A stretch of 64,000 nucleotides of DNA. Source: Maritalea porphyrae. Its GTDB lineage: Bacteria > Pseudomonadota > Alphaproteobacteria > Rhizobiales > Devosiaceae. The stretch is taken from assembly GCF_027213965.1 (NCBI RefSeq), contig NZ_JAPWGX010000001.1, forward strand, positions 744,001 to 808,000, given 5' to 3'. The position numbers and the translations under genes were made by a program. A model generated the notes under the pieces. That model worked only from the letters and a program-made list of their open reading frames with translations, had not been told where the DNA came from and ran no database searches. Positions 54,753 to 63,917 of this stretch are shown here, in pieces (the stretch's first letter is position 1; each line of letters opens with the position of its first letter).

Positions 54753-55967
54753 TTATTTGTATTCTTCGAGTTCTTCTGCAGCGTTTGCAACAGCATCCGC
54801 AGCAGTAGCTTCACCCAAAATAACAGACTGAATTGCTTCGTTGATTACGTCTTGAAGACCAACATAATCAGTTACGAAAGGCTCAGGACCACCTGTTGGG
54901 ATTGTGTCAAGGAACGCAGACCAAGTTGGATCTTCTGCAACCAAGTCAGCAACACCGGCAACGTTACGAAGTGGTGTAAGGCCAGCAGCTTTTTCGAAGG
55001 CAAACTGGTTTTCTGGGTTGGTTAGGAATTTAGCCAAATCAACAGCTTGTTCTTCAACGCCTGAATTTGCAAACACTGCCAATGAGTCAGTGATCAACAG
55101 TGTACCAGGACCACCTTGTGGACCAGCTGGAACGCCAGTAACACCGAAGTTGATGTCAGCAAGACGAGCACGTGCCCAAGGACCATCGATATACATACCG
55201 ATACGGCCTTCAACCATCAATGGTGTCAGTTTTGCGCGGTCATAAGCAATAGGGCCAGGCTGAGCAACTGAAGCCATTTTGACGCCATAGAATTCTAGCG
55301 CTTCAACGTTGTTTGGTGAGTTGAATACGATATCACCGTCTGCGTTGATCACTTCACCACCGTTTGTGTAAACGTAGTTCATGAACTGGTGCATAGTGTT
55401 ATCGAAAGAAGCAGCAGCCAAACCAAAGCCATCGGCGTCAGTTTTTTCTTTAATGGCAGCCGCTGCGTTATACATTTCGTCCCAAGTCTTTGGACCAGCT
55501 TCTGGATCTAGGCCAGCTGCTGCGAACAAATCTTTGTTCCAGTAGAGCGCTTTGGTTGAGAACGCACGTGGTGCACCCCAAATCTGACCATTTGCTGTGA
55601 CAGTTCCAAGAACTGGTGCAGCATAGGTTGCTTTTTCTTCGTCAGTGTACTCAAGCGGAACGATCAACCCATTGGCTGAAAGTTGCTTCAGTGTGCGTGA
55701 CCCCATGTATGCAAGCGCAGGTGGGTTGCCGGCCGCAGCCAAGGTTGTGGCTTTATCCTGACACTGGCCCCAAGCTACATACTCAAGGTTGATTTTGTAA
55801 CCTGGGTTAGCAGCTTCCCACTCAGCCATGTGAGCTTCAGCGAAATCTCCACCCCAAGTATTGTCGCCACACTGGATCATGTGCAGGACTTTGTCTTCAG
55901 CGACTGATGCTCCAGTGGCTGCGCCCATAACGAGCGCGGTGCCGAGCAAAATTTTTGCTAGTTTCAT
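54753..55967 (-). CDS. Sugar ABC transporter substrate-binding protein
   Basis: 404 residues. Signal peptide 1-23 (LVMGAATGASVA-EDK), then a family-1 solute-binding fold (LHMIQCGDNTWGGDFAEAHMAEWEAANPG, YIDGPWARARL). It delivers a sugar to the permeases encoded upstream. The genomic setting points to N-acetylglucosamine, chitobiose or a related glycan; binding residues cannot be assigned. ATG at 55967 follows GGGAGTTC. Confidence 0.92.
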   Translation of the reverse strand: MKLAKILLGTALVMGAATGASVAEDKVLHMIQCGDNTWGGDFAEAHMAEWEAANPGYKINLEYVAWGQCQDKATTLAAAGNPPALAYMGSRTLKQLSANGLIVPLEYTDEEKATYAAPVLGTVTANGQIWGAPRAFSTKALYWNKDLFAAAGLDPEAGPKTWDEMYNAAAAIKEKTDADGFGLAAASFDNTMHQFMNYVYTNGGEVINADGDIVFNSPNNVEALEFYGVKMASVAQPGPIAYDRAKLTPLMVEGRIGMYIDGPWARARLADINFGVTGVPAGPQGGPGTLLITDSLAVFANSGVEEQAVDLAKFLTNPENQFAFEKAAGLTPLRNVAGVADLVAEDPTWSAFLDTIPTGGPEPFVTDYVGLQDVINEAIQSVILGEATAADAVANAAEELEEYK

Positions 55968-56009
55968 TTGTGAACTCCCTTTTTGTTGCCAAGATTGTAA
56001 CATCGGTCC

Positions 56010-56852
56010 TTACTCTTTCACCGCACCAGCGGTTAAGCCTGCGATGATGTATCGCTGAAGGAAGATGTAGATGATTAGCACTGGCAAGATGCCAACCAAA
56101 CTCGCAGCCATCAATTCGTTCCAAAGAACGGTCTGACGACCAAAGAACTGGTAGATCCCTACGGGTAGTGGGTGTAGGTCTGTTGACGAGTTGAACGTCA
56201 ATGCGAACAAGAACTGTTGTGCGTACGCCCCAATGAAAGTGGCGATAGCCACCACCACGATGCCGGGCATCGCAATTGGAATGATGACACGACGCAAAAT
56301 GTATAGTCGTGATGCGCCATCAACCCATGCGGCTTCTTCAAGCTCACGTGGTATCTTCATCAAGTATGAGCGCAACAGCCAAATGCCTGTTGGGATCAAG
56401 AACGCTGCCCCTGGGACAATCATGGCCCAATAGGTGTTCAACCAACCAAAAGCGCTCATCAGCTTAAACAATGGAATAATCAGCACAGCACCGCCAACCA
56501 TGTTGATGGCAAGGAATGTGCCAAGCAATGCATCGCGACCTCTAAACTGGAAGCGGGCAAACGCCCAGGCCGCCGGAATAACCGCAATCAATGCAATCAC
56601 AGTAACCGCTGTGGCAATGAAGAAGCTGTTGAGAATGTAGACGTGCAGTTTGGGCACGCTTTTCCACATTGTGAAATAGGCATCAAAGCTCATATTTTCG
56701 GTGATGATTTTGTACGGCACTGAATTGATTTTGTTCAGCGGACGCAGCGACACCAAAAATGCTTCAAAGAACGGCGCTAGCGTAAAGCTTAGGAAGACCG
56801 CAATGCCTGCGTAAATGCCGACTTTTTCCCACCATTTGTACTTGTTGATCAT
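56010..56852 (-). CDS. Sugar ABC transporter permease (MalG-type)
   Basis: 280 residues, six membrane helices, EAA loop ELEEAAWVDGASRLYILRRVIIPIAMPGI. Pairs with the permease upstream; start overlaps that gene's stop by four bases (ATGA). Confidence 0.93.
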   Translation of the reverse strand: MINKYKWWEKVGIYAGIAVFLSFTLAPFFEAFLVSLRPLNKINSVPYKIITENMSFDAYFTMWKSVPKLHVYILNSFFIATAVTVIALIAVIPAAWAFARFQFRGRDALLGTFLAINMVGGAVLIIPLFKLMSAFGWLNTYWAMIVPGAAFLIPTGIWLLRSYLMKIPRELEEAAWVDGASRLYILRRVIIPIAMPGIVVVAIATFIGAYAQQFLFALTFNSSTDLHPLPVGIYQFFGRQTVLWNELMAASLVGILPVLIIYIFLQRYIIAGLTAGAVKE

Positions 56853-57739
56853 TTGCCCAAGCTCCGTTTTGCAAAGCGCGAAATCATGTAGAAGTAGAAT
56901 CCGGCAAATGAGGATAAGAAGATCACGATCATCACCGCTCGGGCTGAGCCCTCACCGTATTTGAAGCGCGAAATCGCGGTTTTATAAGTATCAATAATCA
57001 TCGTTGTTGTGGCGTCGCGTGGACCGCCTTCAGTCAAAATCCAGATGATGTCAAAAGAGTTGAAGGTCCAGATCGCTGACAGCAAGCCCATTGTGGCAAC
57101 CGCTGGCATGATCAGTGGCAAAGTAATGCGACGGAAACGATACCATCGGCTTGCACCATCAACCCAAGCGGCTTCGTGCAGGTCGGTCGAAATCGACTGC
57201 ATTGCAGCGAGAAGGTAAATCGTGACCATCGGCGTTCCAACCCAAACGTCGGTAACGATTGTCGAATAGAAGGCTGAATCTCTTGTTGCAAGGAATTCAA
57301 ATGGACCTGAAAGGATGCCCAAATTCTGCGCCACGCCTGAAATCATGCCAAACTGGCCGTTGTACATCCAGCGCCACATAAATACGCCAATCGCAATTGG
57401 CACAATCCATGGCGGCATCACCAACAAACGGAAGAAGCCACGGCCCGCGACGGCTGAGTTTAACAACATCGCACCGGCAATACCCACAACCATTTTAAAG
57501 ACCACAGACAGCGTCATCCAATAGAATGTTCTGGCTACAACCTCTGGAAATTTCTTCGCAAAGATTTTCTCGTAGTTATCAAGCCCGACAAAATTGGTGA
57601 CCGGCTTCAGTGAGGAATCGGTAAAGGACAGCCAGAACGTTTGAGTAAGTGGCCATGCAACGATGAGCAGCGTGATAAGCAGCGCTGGCACCAGAAGCAG
57701 ATATGGAAAAATGTTTGGGCGTCCCCCAAGTGATTGCAT
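56849..57739 (-). CDS. Sugar ABC transporter permease (MalF-type)
   Basis: 296 residues, six membrane helices, EAA loop DLHEAAWVDGASRWYRFRRITLPLIMPAV. Its ATG follows the dehydrogenase stop directly, with no spacer, and its stop overlaps the next permease. Confidence 0.93.
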   Translation of the reverse strand: MQSLGGRPNIFPYLLLVPALLITLLIVAWPLTQTFWLSFTDSSLKPVTNFVGLDNYEKIFAKKFPEVVARTFYWMTLSVVFKMVVGIAGAMLLNSAVAGRGFFRLLVMPPWIVPIAIGVFMWRWMYNGQFGMISGVAQNLGILSGPFEFLATRDSAFYSTIVTDVWVGTPMVTIYLLAAMQSISTDLHEAAWVDGASRWYRFRRITLPLIMPAVATMGLLSAIWTFNSFDIIWILTEGGPRDATTTMIIDTYKTAISRFKYGEGSARAVMIVIFLSSFAGFYFYMISRFAKRSLGK

Positions 57740-58939
57740 TTATGCAACCTCCCCATTACGCAGGTTAAAATTGTCGAACCGCGCCCACATTGCTGTGAGG
57801 TCCACGACCTGGCGCGATTGACAGGCTTCGTCTAATTTGATTGCAGTTAAACCCGCTGCCAGCCCATCCAAGATGGAAACTGGAAGGGGCGTGCCTTCGC
57901 GCATATGCGCAAAGATGTCTGCAATCATTTGTTCATCAGCTCCATAATGAACGGAAAGCTCCGAACTTTGATAGCTTTTGTCTTCTAGTGTTTCGCAAGA
58001 CTTGGCATCGGTGAGCTTGAAGTAGTTGCGAATGAAATCGCCTTCCGCCATGCCCTTTGAACCAATTACGGCAAAGCGGCGAAACTCGTCGGGCACATTC
58101 ATATTGGTGTGGAAGCACAGATTGGCACCACCCTCATATTCAATAATTGCGGTTTGATAATCGATGATGTCGCCGTCGCCACCAAAGACTTTATCTGACC
58201 CCATCCAGCCAGAAGGTTTAGACTGGTAAACTTCAATGTCGTTTTCAGTTTCACGCGCAGGCACAAAACTTTTGCGGCCACCAAAGCTGGCTACACGCAT
58301 GGGACGTGTGCCCACAAGACCGTTGTACAGATCGATGTCGTGGCAGCACTTTTCAAGCATGAAACCACCCGAAAATTTCGAGTAGCGGCGCCAGTCACGC
58401 ATGAAGAATCCACCGTGATAGGGTGCAATATGCTCAGAGGCTTCAATTGAAGCGATATCGCCCAACACGCCCTGGTCGCGCGCCTTGATGAGGTCGCGAT
58501 AGAGCGGCGCATAACGCAACACCAAGCCGATCATCAATTGATCGGTGTTCCCGCCATTTTTGGCCAACAAATCAAGCAATTCAAACGTTTGCTCTTCGGT
58601 GGTTACCACCGGCTTTTCGGTAAAAGTTTTCACACCCGCTTCGAGCGCTGTGCGAATGTGATCAAGGTGCATGTGGTTGGGGGAACCGATCATCAATAGA
58701 TCAAGGTCGCCCTCTTCTATCATCTGCTCTAGGCTGTCAAATTGACGACCAGGATTGAACACGCGCAGGGTAGAAGGATCAATGTTCAATCCCTCAACAC
58801 CTTCACCTTTTACAAGTGGCAAACCAGCAGGCGACGGATCGACATAGCCGACAAATTCTACGTCCGTTTGGGTTTGACCGATTACTTGCGCCAGATAGCC
58901 CAATCGATAACCAAGACCAACTATTCCAATCTTTGTCAC
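57740..58939 (-). CDS. Gfo/Idh/MocA-family dehydrogenase
   Basis: 399 residues. NAD(P) site KIGIVGLGYRLGYLAQVI, EKPVVTTEEQTF with the conserved Lys, and the C-terminal domain with KCCHDIDLYNGL (catalytic His). GTG at 58939 is chosen because GGGAGG lies at suitable distance; a GTG seven codons upstream overlaps that site. First gene of the transporter operon, so it likely oxidises the imported sugar or a derivative. Confidence 0.88.
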   Translation of the reverse strand: MTKIGIVGLGYRLGYLAQVIGQTQTDVEFVGYVDPSPAGLPLVKGEGVEGLNIDPSTLRVFNPGRQFDSLEQMIEEGDLDLLMIGSPNHMHLDHIRTALEAGVKTFTEKPVVTTEEQTFELLDLLAKNGGNTDQLMIGLVLRYAPLYRDLIKARDQGVLGDIASIEASEHIAPYHGGFFMRDWRRYSKFSGGFMLEKCCHDIDLYNGLVGTRPMRVASFGGRKSFVPARETENDIEVYQSKPSGWMGSDKVFGGDGDIIDYQTAIIEYEGGANLCFHTNMNVPDEFRRFAVIGSKGMAEGDFIRNYFKLTDAKSCETLEDKSYQSSELSVHYGADEQMIADIFAHMREGTPLPVSILDGLAAGLTAIKLDEACQSRQVVDLTAMWARFDNFNLRNGEVA

Positions 58940-58964
58940 AGCGTCGACCTCCCATCGCACCCTA

Positions 58965-59053
58965 TGTAATTTATTTTCTCATATTGGGTGAATATTTTCA
59001 TTAGGTCAACGAAAATGGCACGTACATTGGGTGTATTGTGAAATTTATTTACA
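58965..59053. promoter_or_regulatory. Two RpiR-type motifs upstream of the transporter operon
   Basis: TGTAATTTATTTTC at 58965-58978 and GAAATTTATTTACA (inverted orientation) at 59040-59053, in the gap between the dehydrogenase start and the end of cutC. They match the motif at 49292 in most positions. A weaker relative, TGAATATTTTCA, lies between them at 58988-58999 or close by. Confidence 0.65.
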
Positions 59054-59113
59054 TTTCCATCTATTGAATATGACGGATATCCAAAAATCCGTTCGGATTT
59101 TGACATGGCGACG

Positions 59114-59863
59114 CTAAACATTGGCCACCTCCAAACGCACAGAATCGATGAGCTGACGCAGGTTGCTAACGTTTTTCGTTATCGTTTGACGCACGCCTTG
59201 AGCGGGAGTGAAAGACATGGCCTCCACTTTGCCTGATGATGACTTTTGCCACGCCGAGCATGATGCGTGGATGTTGTTGATGCCAGCAATACCTAAAAGC
59301 GTTTCAACGTTGGAAAGATCAACGCCCGAACCGGGCATAATTTCAAGTTGCTCTTTTGCAGCTTCAACCATTTGAGCAATTGTGTCTTTGCCTTCAATGG
59401 CAGTTTTTGCGCCACCTGATGTCAGAATGCGATCAATGCCGACGCTTTGTGCTTGTTGAACGGCTGCAACGGGGTCCGGCGTTAAATCAATTGCACGATG
59501 CAGGGTACATTCCATGCCGCTTGCTGCGCTTCGCAATTTTGCCAATGCATCTAGATCAAGCCTATTGTCAGACTTGGCAACACCCAACACAACACCGGCA
59601 AGACCCAAGCTTTTCGCCTGCACGATATCGGCACACATAATATCGATTTCGGACATCGAATAGCAGAAGTCGCCGCCGCGCGGTCGGATCATCGCATGAA
59701 CGCAAACATCAAAACGCTGGGCGGCGCGCATGAAGCCATAACTCGGGGTTAATCCCCCCTCGCTAAGAGCAGCACAAAGTTCAATTCGATTTGCGCCACC
59801 TGCAACGGCTGCTTCTAGAGAAGCTAAGCTATCCACACAGATTTCAAGAATGACACCAGCCAT
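59114..59863 (-). CDS. cutC: CutC-family protein
   Basis: 249-residue TIM-barrel protein. Starts ILEICVDSLASLEAAVAGGANRIELC and has MIRPRGGDFCYS and LTSGGAKTA, the CutC signature. Named for copper homeostasis, but no metal site is evident, and here it is the last gene of the GntR-nagA-kinase operon (start overlaps the kinase stop, TAATG), arguing for a role in amino-sugar metabolism. Confidence 0.92.
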   Translation of the reverse strand: MAGVILEICVDSLASLEAAVAGGANRIELCAALSEGGLTPSYGFMRAAQRFDVCVHAMIRPRGGDFCYSMSEIDIMCADIVQAKSLGLAGVVLGVAKSDNRLDLDALAKLRSAASGMECTLHRAIDLTPDPVAAVQQAQSVGIDRILTSGGAKTAIEGKDTIAQMVEAAKEQLEIMPGSGVDLSNVETLLGIAGINNIHASCSAWQKSSSGKVEAMSFTPAQGVRQTITKNVSNLRQLIDSVRLEVANV

Positions 59864-60783
59864 TATGCAACCCCTTTGAATGAAGCAACATCAAGTTGGG
59901 CCGCGCCAACAAGGCCCGCACTCTTTGCAAATGTGGCGGGTACAACAAGCGCTTGGTCAGTTGGGAAAAGCACACGCTCGCGCACTTTGGCATCGAGTAG
60001 AGAGATCAGTTCAACGGCGTTTGCCAAACCGCCACCGACAGGCACAATTTCAGGACCCAATAGGTTGACGATCATGGCAAGGGGGCCAGAAAGAATTTGG
60101 GACCAAATATCAATCGTTGTGCATGCATCTGGTTCACCCATAATCCATGCGGCGGAAATCTCTTCGCTCTTAAGAGTTTTGCCGCAAAGCGCTTTGTGCA
60201 GTTTTTCCATACCGCGCGCGCCACCAACTGTATCAAGGCAACCCACTTGGCCGCAGCCACACTCAAAGTATCCAACTGATGGTATTTTGCCGCCCGCAGT
60301 TGGGTCAACAACAGGTCCGTGCCCCCATTCGCCTGCAGCGCCATTGCTGCCAGCAACAATGTGGCCATCTGCAACAACGCCACCACCAACGCCTGTGCCT
60401 AAAACGATGGCGAAAACATTTTTCGCCCCTTTGGCAACGCCCACGCGCGCCTCTGCTAGCGCCAAACAGTCCGCATCATTGGCAACAACTGTCGGTAGCC
60501 CCAATCGCTTGGTTATTTCATGTGAGATATTCACACCATCAATGGCAGGAATATTCGCCACGCGCACTTTTTGCGTTTTTGGATGCACAACACCTGTCAG
60601 CGAAATAGCAATCGAATTGTGTCGCGTTTTTCCATGTGTTTGGATCAGGTTTTCAATTGCTTCAACAAAGTGCGCAAGACTTTTTGTTGGTGTTGCAACA
60701 GAAGCAATAACGGGCACATTGCCGTTTGCTTCTGGCATACCAAACCGAATGTTCGTGCCACCAATGTCAAAGCAATAAGGCAT
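59863..60783 (-). CDS. ROK-family sugar kinase, probable N-acetylglucosamine kinase
   Basis: 306 residues. ATP motif FDIGGTNIRFG at the N-terminus, sugar-binding NDADCLALAEA and VLGTGVGGGVV, and the zinc site CGCGQVGCLDTVGG. It would phosphorylate GlcNAc at C6 to feed NagA. Overlaps both neighbours by one base (TGATG and TAATG). Confidence 0.92.
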   Translation of the reverse strand: MPYCFDIGGTNIRFGMPEANGNVPVIASVATPTKSLAHFVEAIENLIQTHGKTRHNSIAISLTGVVHPKTQKVRVANIPAIDGVNISHEITKRLGLPTVVANDADCLALAEARVGVAKGAKNVFAIVLGTGVGGGVVADGHIVAGSNGAAGEWGHGPVVDPTAGGKIPSVGYFECGCGQVGCLDTVGGARGMEKLHKALCGKTLKSEEISAAWIMGEPDACTTIDIWSQILSGPLAMIVNLLGPEIVPVGGGLANAVELISLLDAKVRERVLFPTDQALVVPATFAKSAGLVGAAQLDVASFKGVA

Positions 60784-61976
60784 CAGCTATTGCCCCCCAC
60801 ACCTTTGATCCACGTACGCACAACCTGGTCGGTCGCCTCATCGATTAGGGCAAAATCAGCATCATAGCCGGCTGCGATTTTGCCAATCTGGTCGTTTAGA
60901 CCTAGGTACGTCGCGGGATAAAGTGAAGCCATGCGCAAAGCCTCACCAAAGTCGACCCCCAACTCGTCACGGGTCAATCGAACGGCATCCATCATGTTTA
61001 GATCTGAACCAGCCAGCTTGCCTTCTTTGGTCGCAAGGCGCCCATTTTTGGCAAAGATTTCGGTACCATATAGGTTAAAGCTGGACTTGTTCGATCCCAC
61101 GGTGGCCATTGCATCAGTCACCAACATGATGCGGCTCGTGCCCTTGCAGGCGATGACAGTTCGCGCGGTTGCGTGGTGCAAATGATGCCCATCCACAATG
61201 AGCCCGCAATAAATGTCCTTATTGTCATAAGCGGCACCGATTATGCCCGGCTCGCGGTTCATAATCGGTGGCATGGCATTGTAGAGGTGCGTGACACCTG
61301 AAATACCAGCGGCGAACCCAGCTGTTGCTTGATCGTAGGTCGCATTGGTGTGCCCGGCGCAAACACGAATGCCAGCGCTGCTTAGTCTTGTAACAAAATC
61401 TACCGGCACGACTTCTGGCGCAAGTGTGACAAGCACCACGCCCATGCCAGTTTGAGTGAACAGGTCAAAAGCGCCTTCATCTACCGAGCGAACAAATTGT
61501 TCTGCGTGGACGCCTCTGCGCTCCATGGAGAAGTAAGGACCTTCAAAATGAACACCACGGACACCAGGCAGACCTTGGCCAATGGCGTGGCGCATGGCCG
61601 TGCTGGCCGCTTGCATCTGGGAGAAGCTATCGGTGATGAAGGTGGGCAAAAGTGTGGTGGTACCAAACTTGCGATGGCCGTTGGCGATAGTCTCAAGAGC
61701 ATCGACTGATTGCTCATCGTTGAACATCATGCCGCCACCGCCATTGACTTGCACATCAACAAAGCCGGGCACAAGCAACTTGCCGCCTAAATCTTCAATT
61801 TGGCAATCTTGGGTGCTAGCACCATCATCAATAATCGCAGAAATTTTACCATCTTCGACAAGCACTGCCTTGCCCTCAACAAATTCAGTGCCGTCAAATA
61901 TCCGTCCGTTACGCAGAAGCGTTGCAACGCTTGAAGCAACGGTTTTGGATGAGGTTGGGCTACTATTAAACACCAT
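60783..61976 (-). CDS. nagA: N-acetylglucosamine-6-phosphate deacetylase
   Basis: 397 residues. Metal-dependent amidohydrolase that converts GlcNAc-6-P to glucosamine-6-P. Motifs: VPGFVDVQVNGGGG, HFEGPYFS, AGHTNATYDQA, HLYNAMPP and LVTDAMATVG with the catalytic Asp. The first 15 residues are poorly conserved. Coupled to the GntR and kinase genes by TAATG and TGATG overlaps. No NagB is in the window. Confidence 0.94.
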   Translation of the reverse strand: MVFNSSPTSSKTVASSVATLLRNGRIFDGTEFVEGKAVLVEDGKISAIIDDGASTQDCQIEDLGGKLLVPGFVDVQVNGGGGMMFNDEQSVDALETIANGHRKFGTTTLLPTFITDSFSQMQAASTAMRHAIGQGLPGVRGVHFEGPYFSMERRGVHAEQFVRSVDEGAFDLFTQTGMGVVLVTLAPEVVPVDFVTRLSSAGIRVCAGHTNATYDQATAGFAAGISGVTHLYNAMPPIMNREPGIIGAAYDNKDIYCGLIVDGHHLHHATARTVIACKGTSRIMLVTDAMATVGSNKSSFNLYGTEIFAKNGRLATKEGKLAGSDLNMMDAVRLTRDELGVDFGEALRMASLYPATYLGLNDQIGKIAAGYDADFALIDEATDQVVRTWIKGVGGNS

Positions 61977-62767
61977 TAGCCGCCCACTTTCATTTCAATG
62001 ATAAAATCATAGGCGTCACCCCGAAAATGGGTGCACACATATTCAATTGGCTCGCCAGATTTCAAGAAACTCTGTTGCTCTGCAAACAAACAAGGTGAAC
62101 CCGGTGCGACTTGTAAAAGCTTGGCTTCACGCTCTTGCATCACCTGAGCACGAACTCTTTGCACGCCACGAACTGGGCGCAGGTTTCGTTCTGCGAGAAA
62201 CGCATAGAGAGATTGGGAGATATCGCTTTCAACCGGCAAAATGCGGGAGGGAAGGCACGCTAATTCAACGCATACCGGTTTCTCATCGGCCAAACGCACT
62301 CGATGAATGCGTGTTACCAAATCGCCTGGCGATAGTTCCAGCATGTCCAATTCAAGCTCTGTGGGCTGCCCAACTTCTTTGCTCAACATTTCAAATCGCG
62401 TGGCATGGCCCTTTACCGCCGCATCCGAACTAAACCCATTGGAGGTTGAAAGCGTTGTAGCATAGCGGTGAGCAACGAATTTTTCACTGGTGGCACTTTG
62501 GCGCAAGACGCCCTCACCCACCATTTTGTCGAGTGCCCGTTTGACGGATTTCACAGGCATTCCAAATGCACGAGACAATTCGTTTTCAGGCGGCAATCTG
62601 TCACCGTGCCCCAACACGCCACTATCAATCGCGTGGCGTACGGCAAACTGCAGTTTTTTGTTCTGCGGTGAAAGTTGATTTCCAATTTCAGCTCGTGGCT
62701 GAATTGCGGAAATAAGATCGTTCAAACGATCAAAACTTGTCTCACCGCCAATCGCGCTGTTTTGCAT
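61976..62767 (-). CDS. GntR-family regulator with UTRA domain (NagR/HutC-type)
   Basis: 263 residues. Winged helix with GHGDRLPPENELSRAFGMPVKSVKRALDKMV and a C-terminal UTRA effector domain (VTRIHRVRLADEKPVCVE, CLFAEQQSFLKSGEPIEYV). Members sense glucosamine-6-P or GlcNAc-6-P. ATG 62767 follows GGGAGG. Heads the nagA operon. Confidence 0.92.
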   Translation of the reverse strand: MQNSAIGGETSFDRLNDLISAIQPRAEIGNQLSPQNKKLQFAVRHAIDSGVLGHGDRLPPENELSRAFGMPVKSVKRALDKMVGEGVLRQSATSEKFVAHRYATTLSTSNGFSSDAAVKGHATRFEMLSKEVGQPTELELDMLELSPGDLVTRIHRVRLADEKPVCVELACLPSRILPVESDISQSLYAFLAERNLRPVRGVQRVRAQVMQEREAKLLQVAPGSPCLFAEQQSFLKSGEPIEYVCTHFRGDAYDFIIEMKVGG

Positions 62768-63005
62768 CCGAAAGGCCTCCCTTGGCTCTAAATAAAACCA
62801 ATAAGATACCATTATGCAACCAAAAAATTACCAATGAACACAACGCAATGCATTGTCCATGCAGAGCAAGCAATCTAACATATTGAAAACATGTGGAATT
62901 TATACGATCGGCGTCGCATATAAAAAATTGCATAAGATGGGCAAAACCCAGCCTATACTTGAGCGATTTCGTTTGTGGGAGATGAAATCGGGCGCAATTT
63001 GCCGA

Positions 63006-63917
63006 TCAATCGACAAATACACCGTAAAGCCTGGGCGAGGTGGTGACGGCGATTTTGGCCACCGTTAGGCCAGATTCAATTGCCATTTGCACACCTTCAC
63101 CTGACATGAGTGAATTGAGGAACCCTGCGTTAAAAATATCCCCAAAACCAACCGTATCTGTGGCAGCAAATTTGTCACAAGTTGTAGTTGCGATTTTTCC
63201 TTGGTTAACCGCATCAACTCGGGTCAATCCTCTCAACACCACCAATATCTGATGTGTTGCAAGTGTAGCAGCCAACTCATTCATTGCTGTATCGGTATCG
63301 TCAGAATGCATGATTGTGCGCAGGTCATCTTCAAGCATGATAACCACGTCTGAAGCGCGTGCCCAATTGCGATAAACTGATATCGTATCTTCGTTCCACC
63401 CTTCCGGGGGGCGACCATAGTCTAGAACAGTAGTCCACCCCATGGTGGAGAGCATTGTCAGCAATTGGGACATGCCAGCGGTCACACCTGGCATTAAGTT
63501 TATGCCGGTAAGCAGAGCAAATGAAGACCTTGAAGTGGCCGGCGGTATCGCGTCGATCATCGTATCAACGGTTGCCGCGTTCAAATGACCTTGCGAAGTT
63601 AGAAAGACCCTACCCTGTTCGTGCAAAATGCTCACCGACACAGACGTGTTTGCTTGCACTGCAGTCCACGAGGTTGTGCTGGGCTGGAATTCACCTTTTA
63701 GCCATGTGGCAAGTTCGTCATTTCCAATGGCTGCGATCAATCGATGTTCTACGCTCAATCCCGCAAGCGCAAGTGCTGTATTGCCCGCAGCGCCACCTGC
63801 TCGAAAGTTCGAGGTCGACATGATTGTTTCGCTCTCAAACTCAGGCCATTCTGACAATGTGCCTAAGATCAGTTCTAGGTTTACATTTCCTAGAACCAAC
63901 AGTGGTGGTGTCGCCAT
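63006..63917 (-). CDS. PfkB-family carbohydrate kinase
   Basis: 303 residues. Ribokinase fold: N-terminal GNVNLELILG, the glycine pair RAGGAAGNTALALA, and the C-terminal catalytic motif TVGFGDIFNAGFL with Asp as base (usual GAGD here reads GFGD). It phosphorylates a sugar or sugar acid; which is not clear. Separated by 238 bases from the GntR gene, so it may have its own promoter. Probably part of the amino-sugar region. Confidence 0.88.
   Translation of the reverse strand: MATPPLLVLGNVNLELILGTLSEWPEFESETIMSTSNFRAGGAAGNTALALAGLSVEHRLIAAIGNDELATWLKGEFQPSTTSWTAVQANTSVSVSILHEQGRVFLTSQGHLNAATVDTMIDAIPPATSRSSFALLTGINLMPGVTAGMSQLLTMLSTMGWTTVLDYGRPPEGWNEDTISVYRNWARASDVVIMLEDDLRTIMHSDDTDTAMNELAATLATHQILVVLRGLTRVDAVNQGKIATTTCDKFAATDTVGFGDIFNAGFLNSLMSGEGVQMAIESGLTVAKIAVTTSPRLYGVFVD

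Noticed and set aside
59876-60778. 300-residue open frame on the + strand antisense to the ROK kinase
   Set aside because: It mirrors the kinase coding sequence, is rich in Ser/Pro/Thr from reverse codons, has no ribosome site, and the minus-strand kinase has full family motifs.
62853-63068. Small + strand frame between gntR and the PfkB kinase gene
   Set aside because: No ribosome site and it runs into the kinase 3' end; the gap looks like a promoter region without a clear feature.
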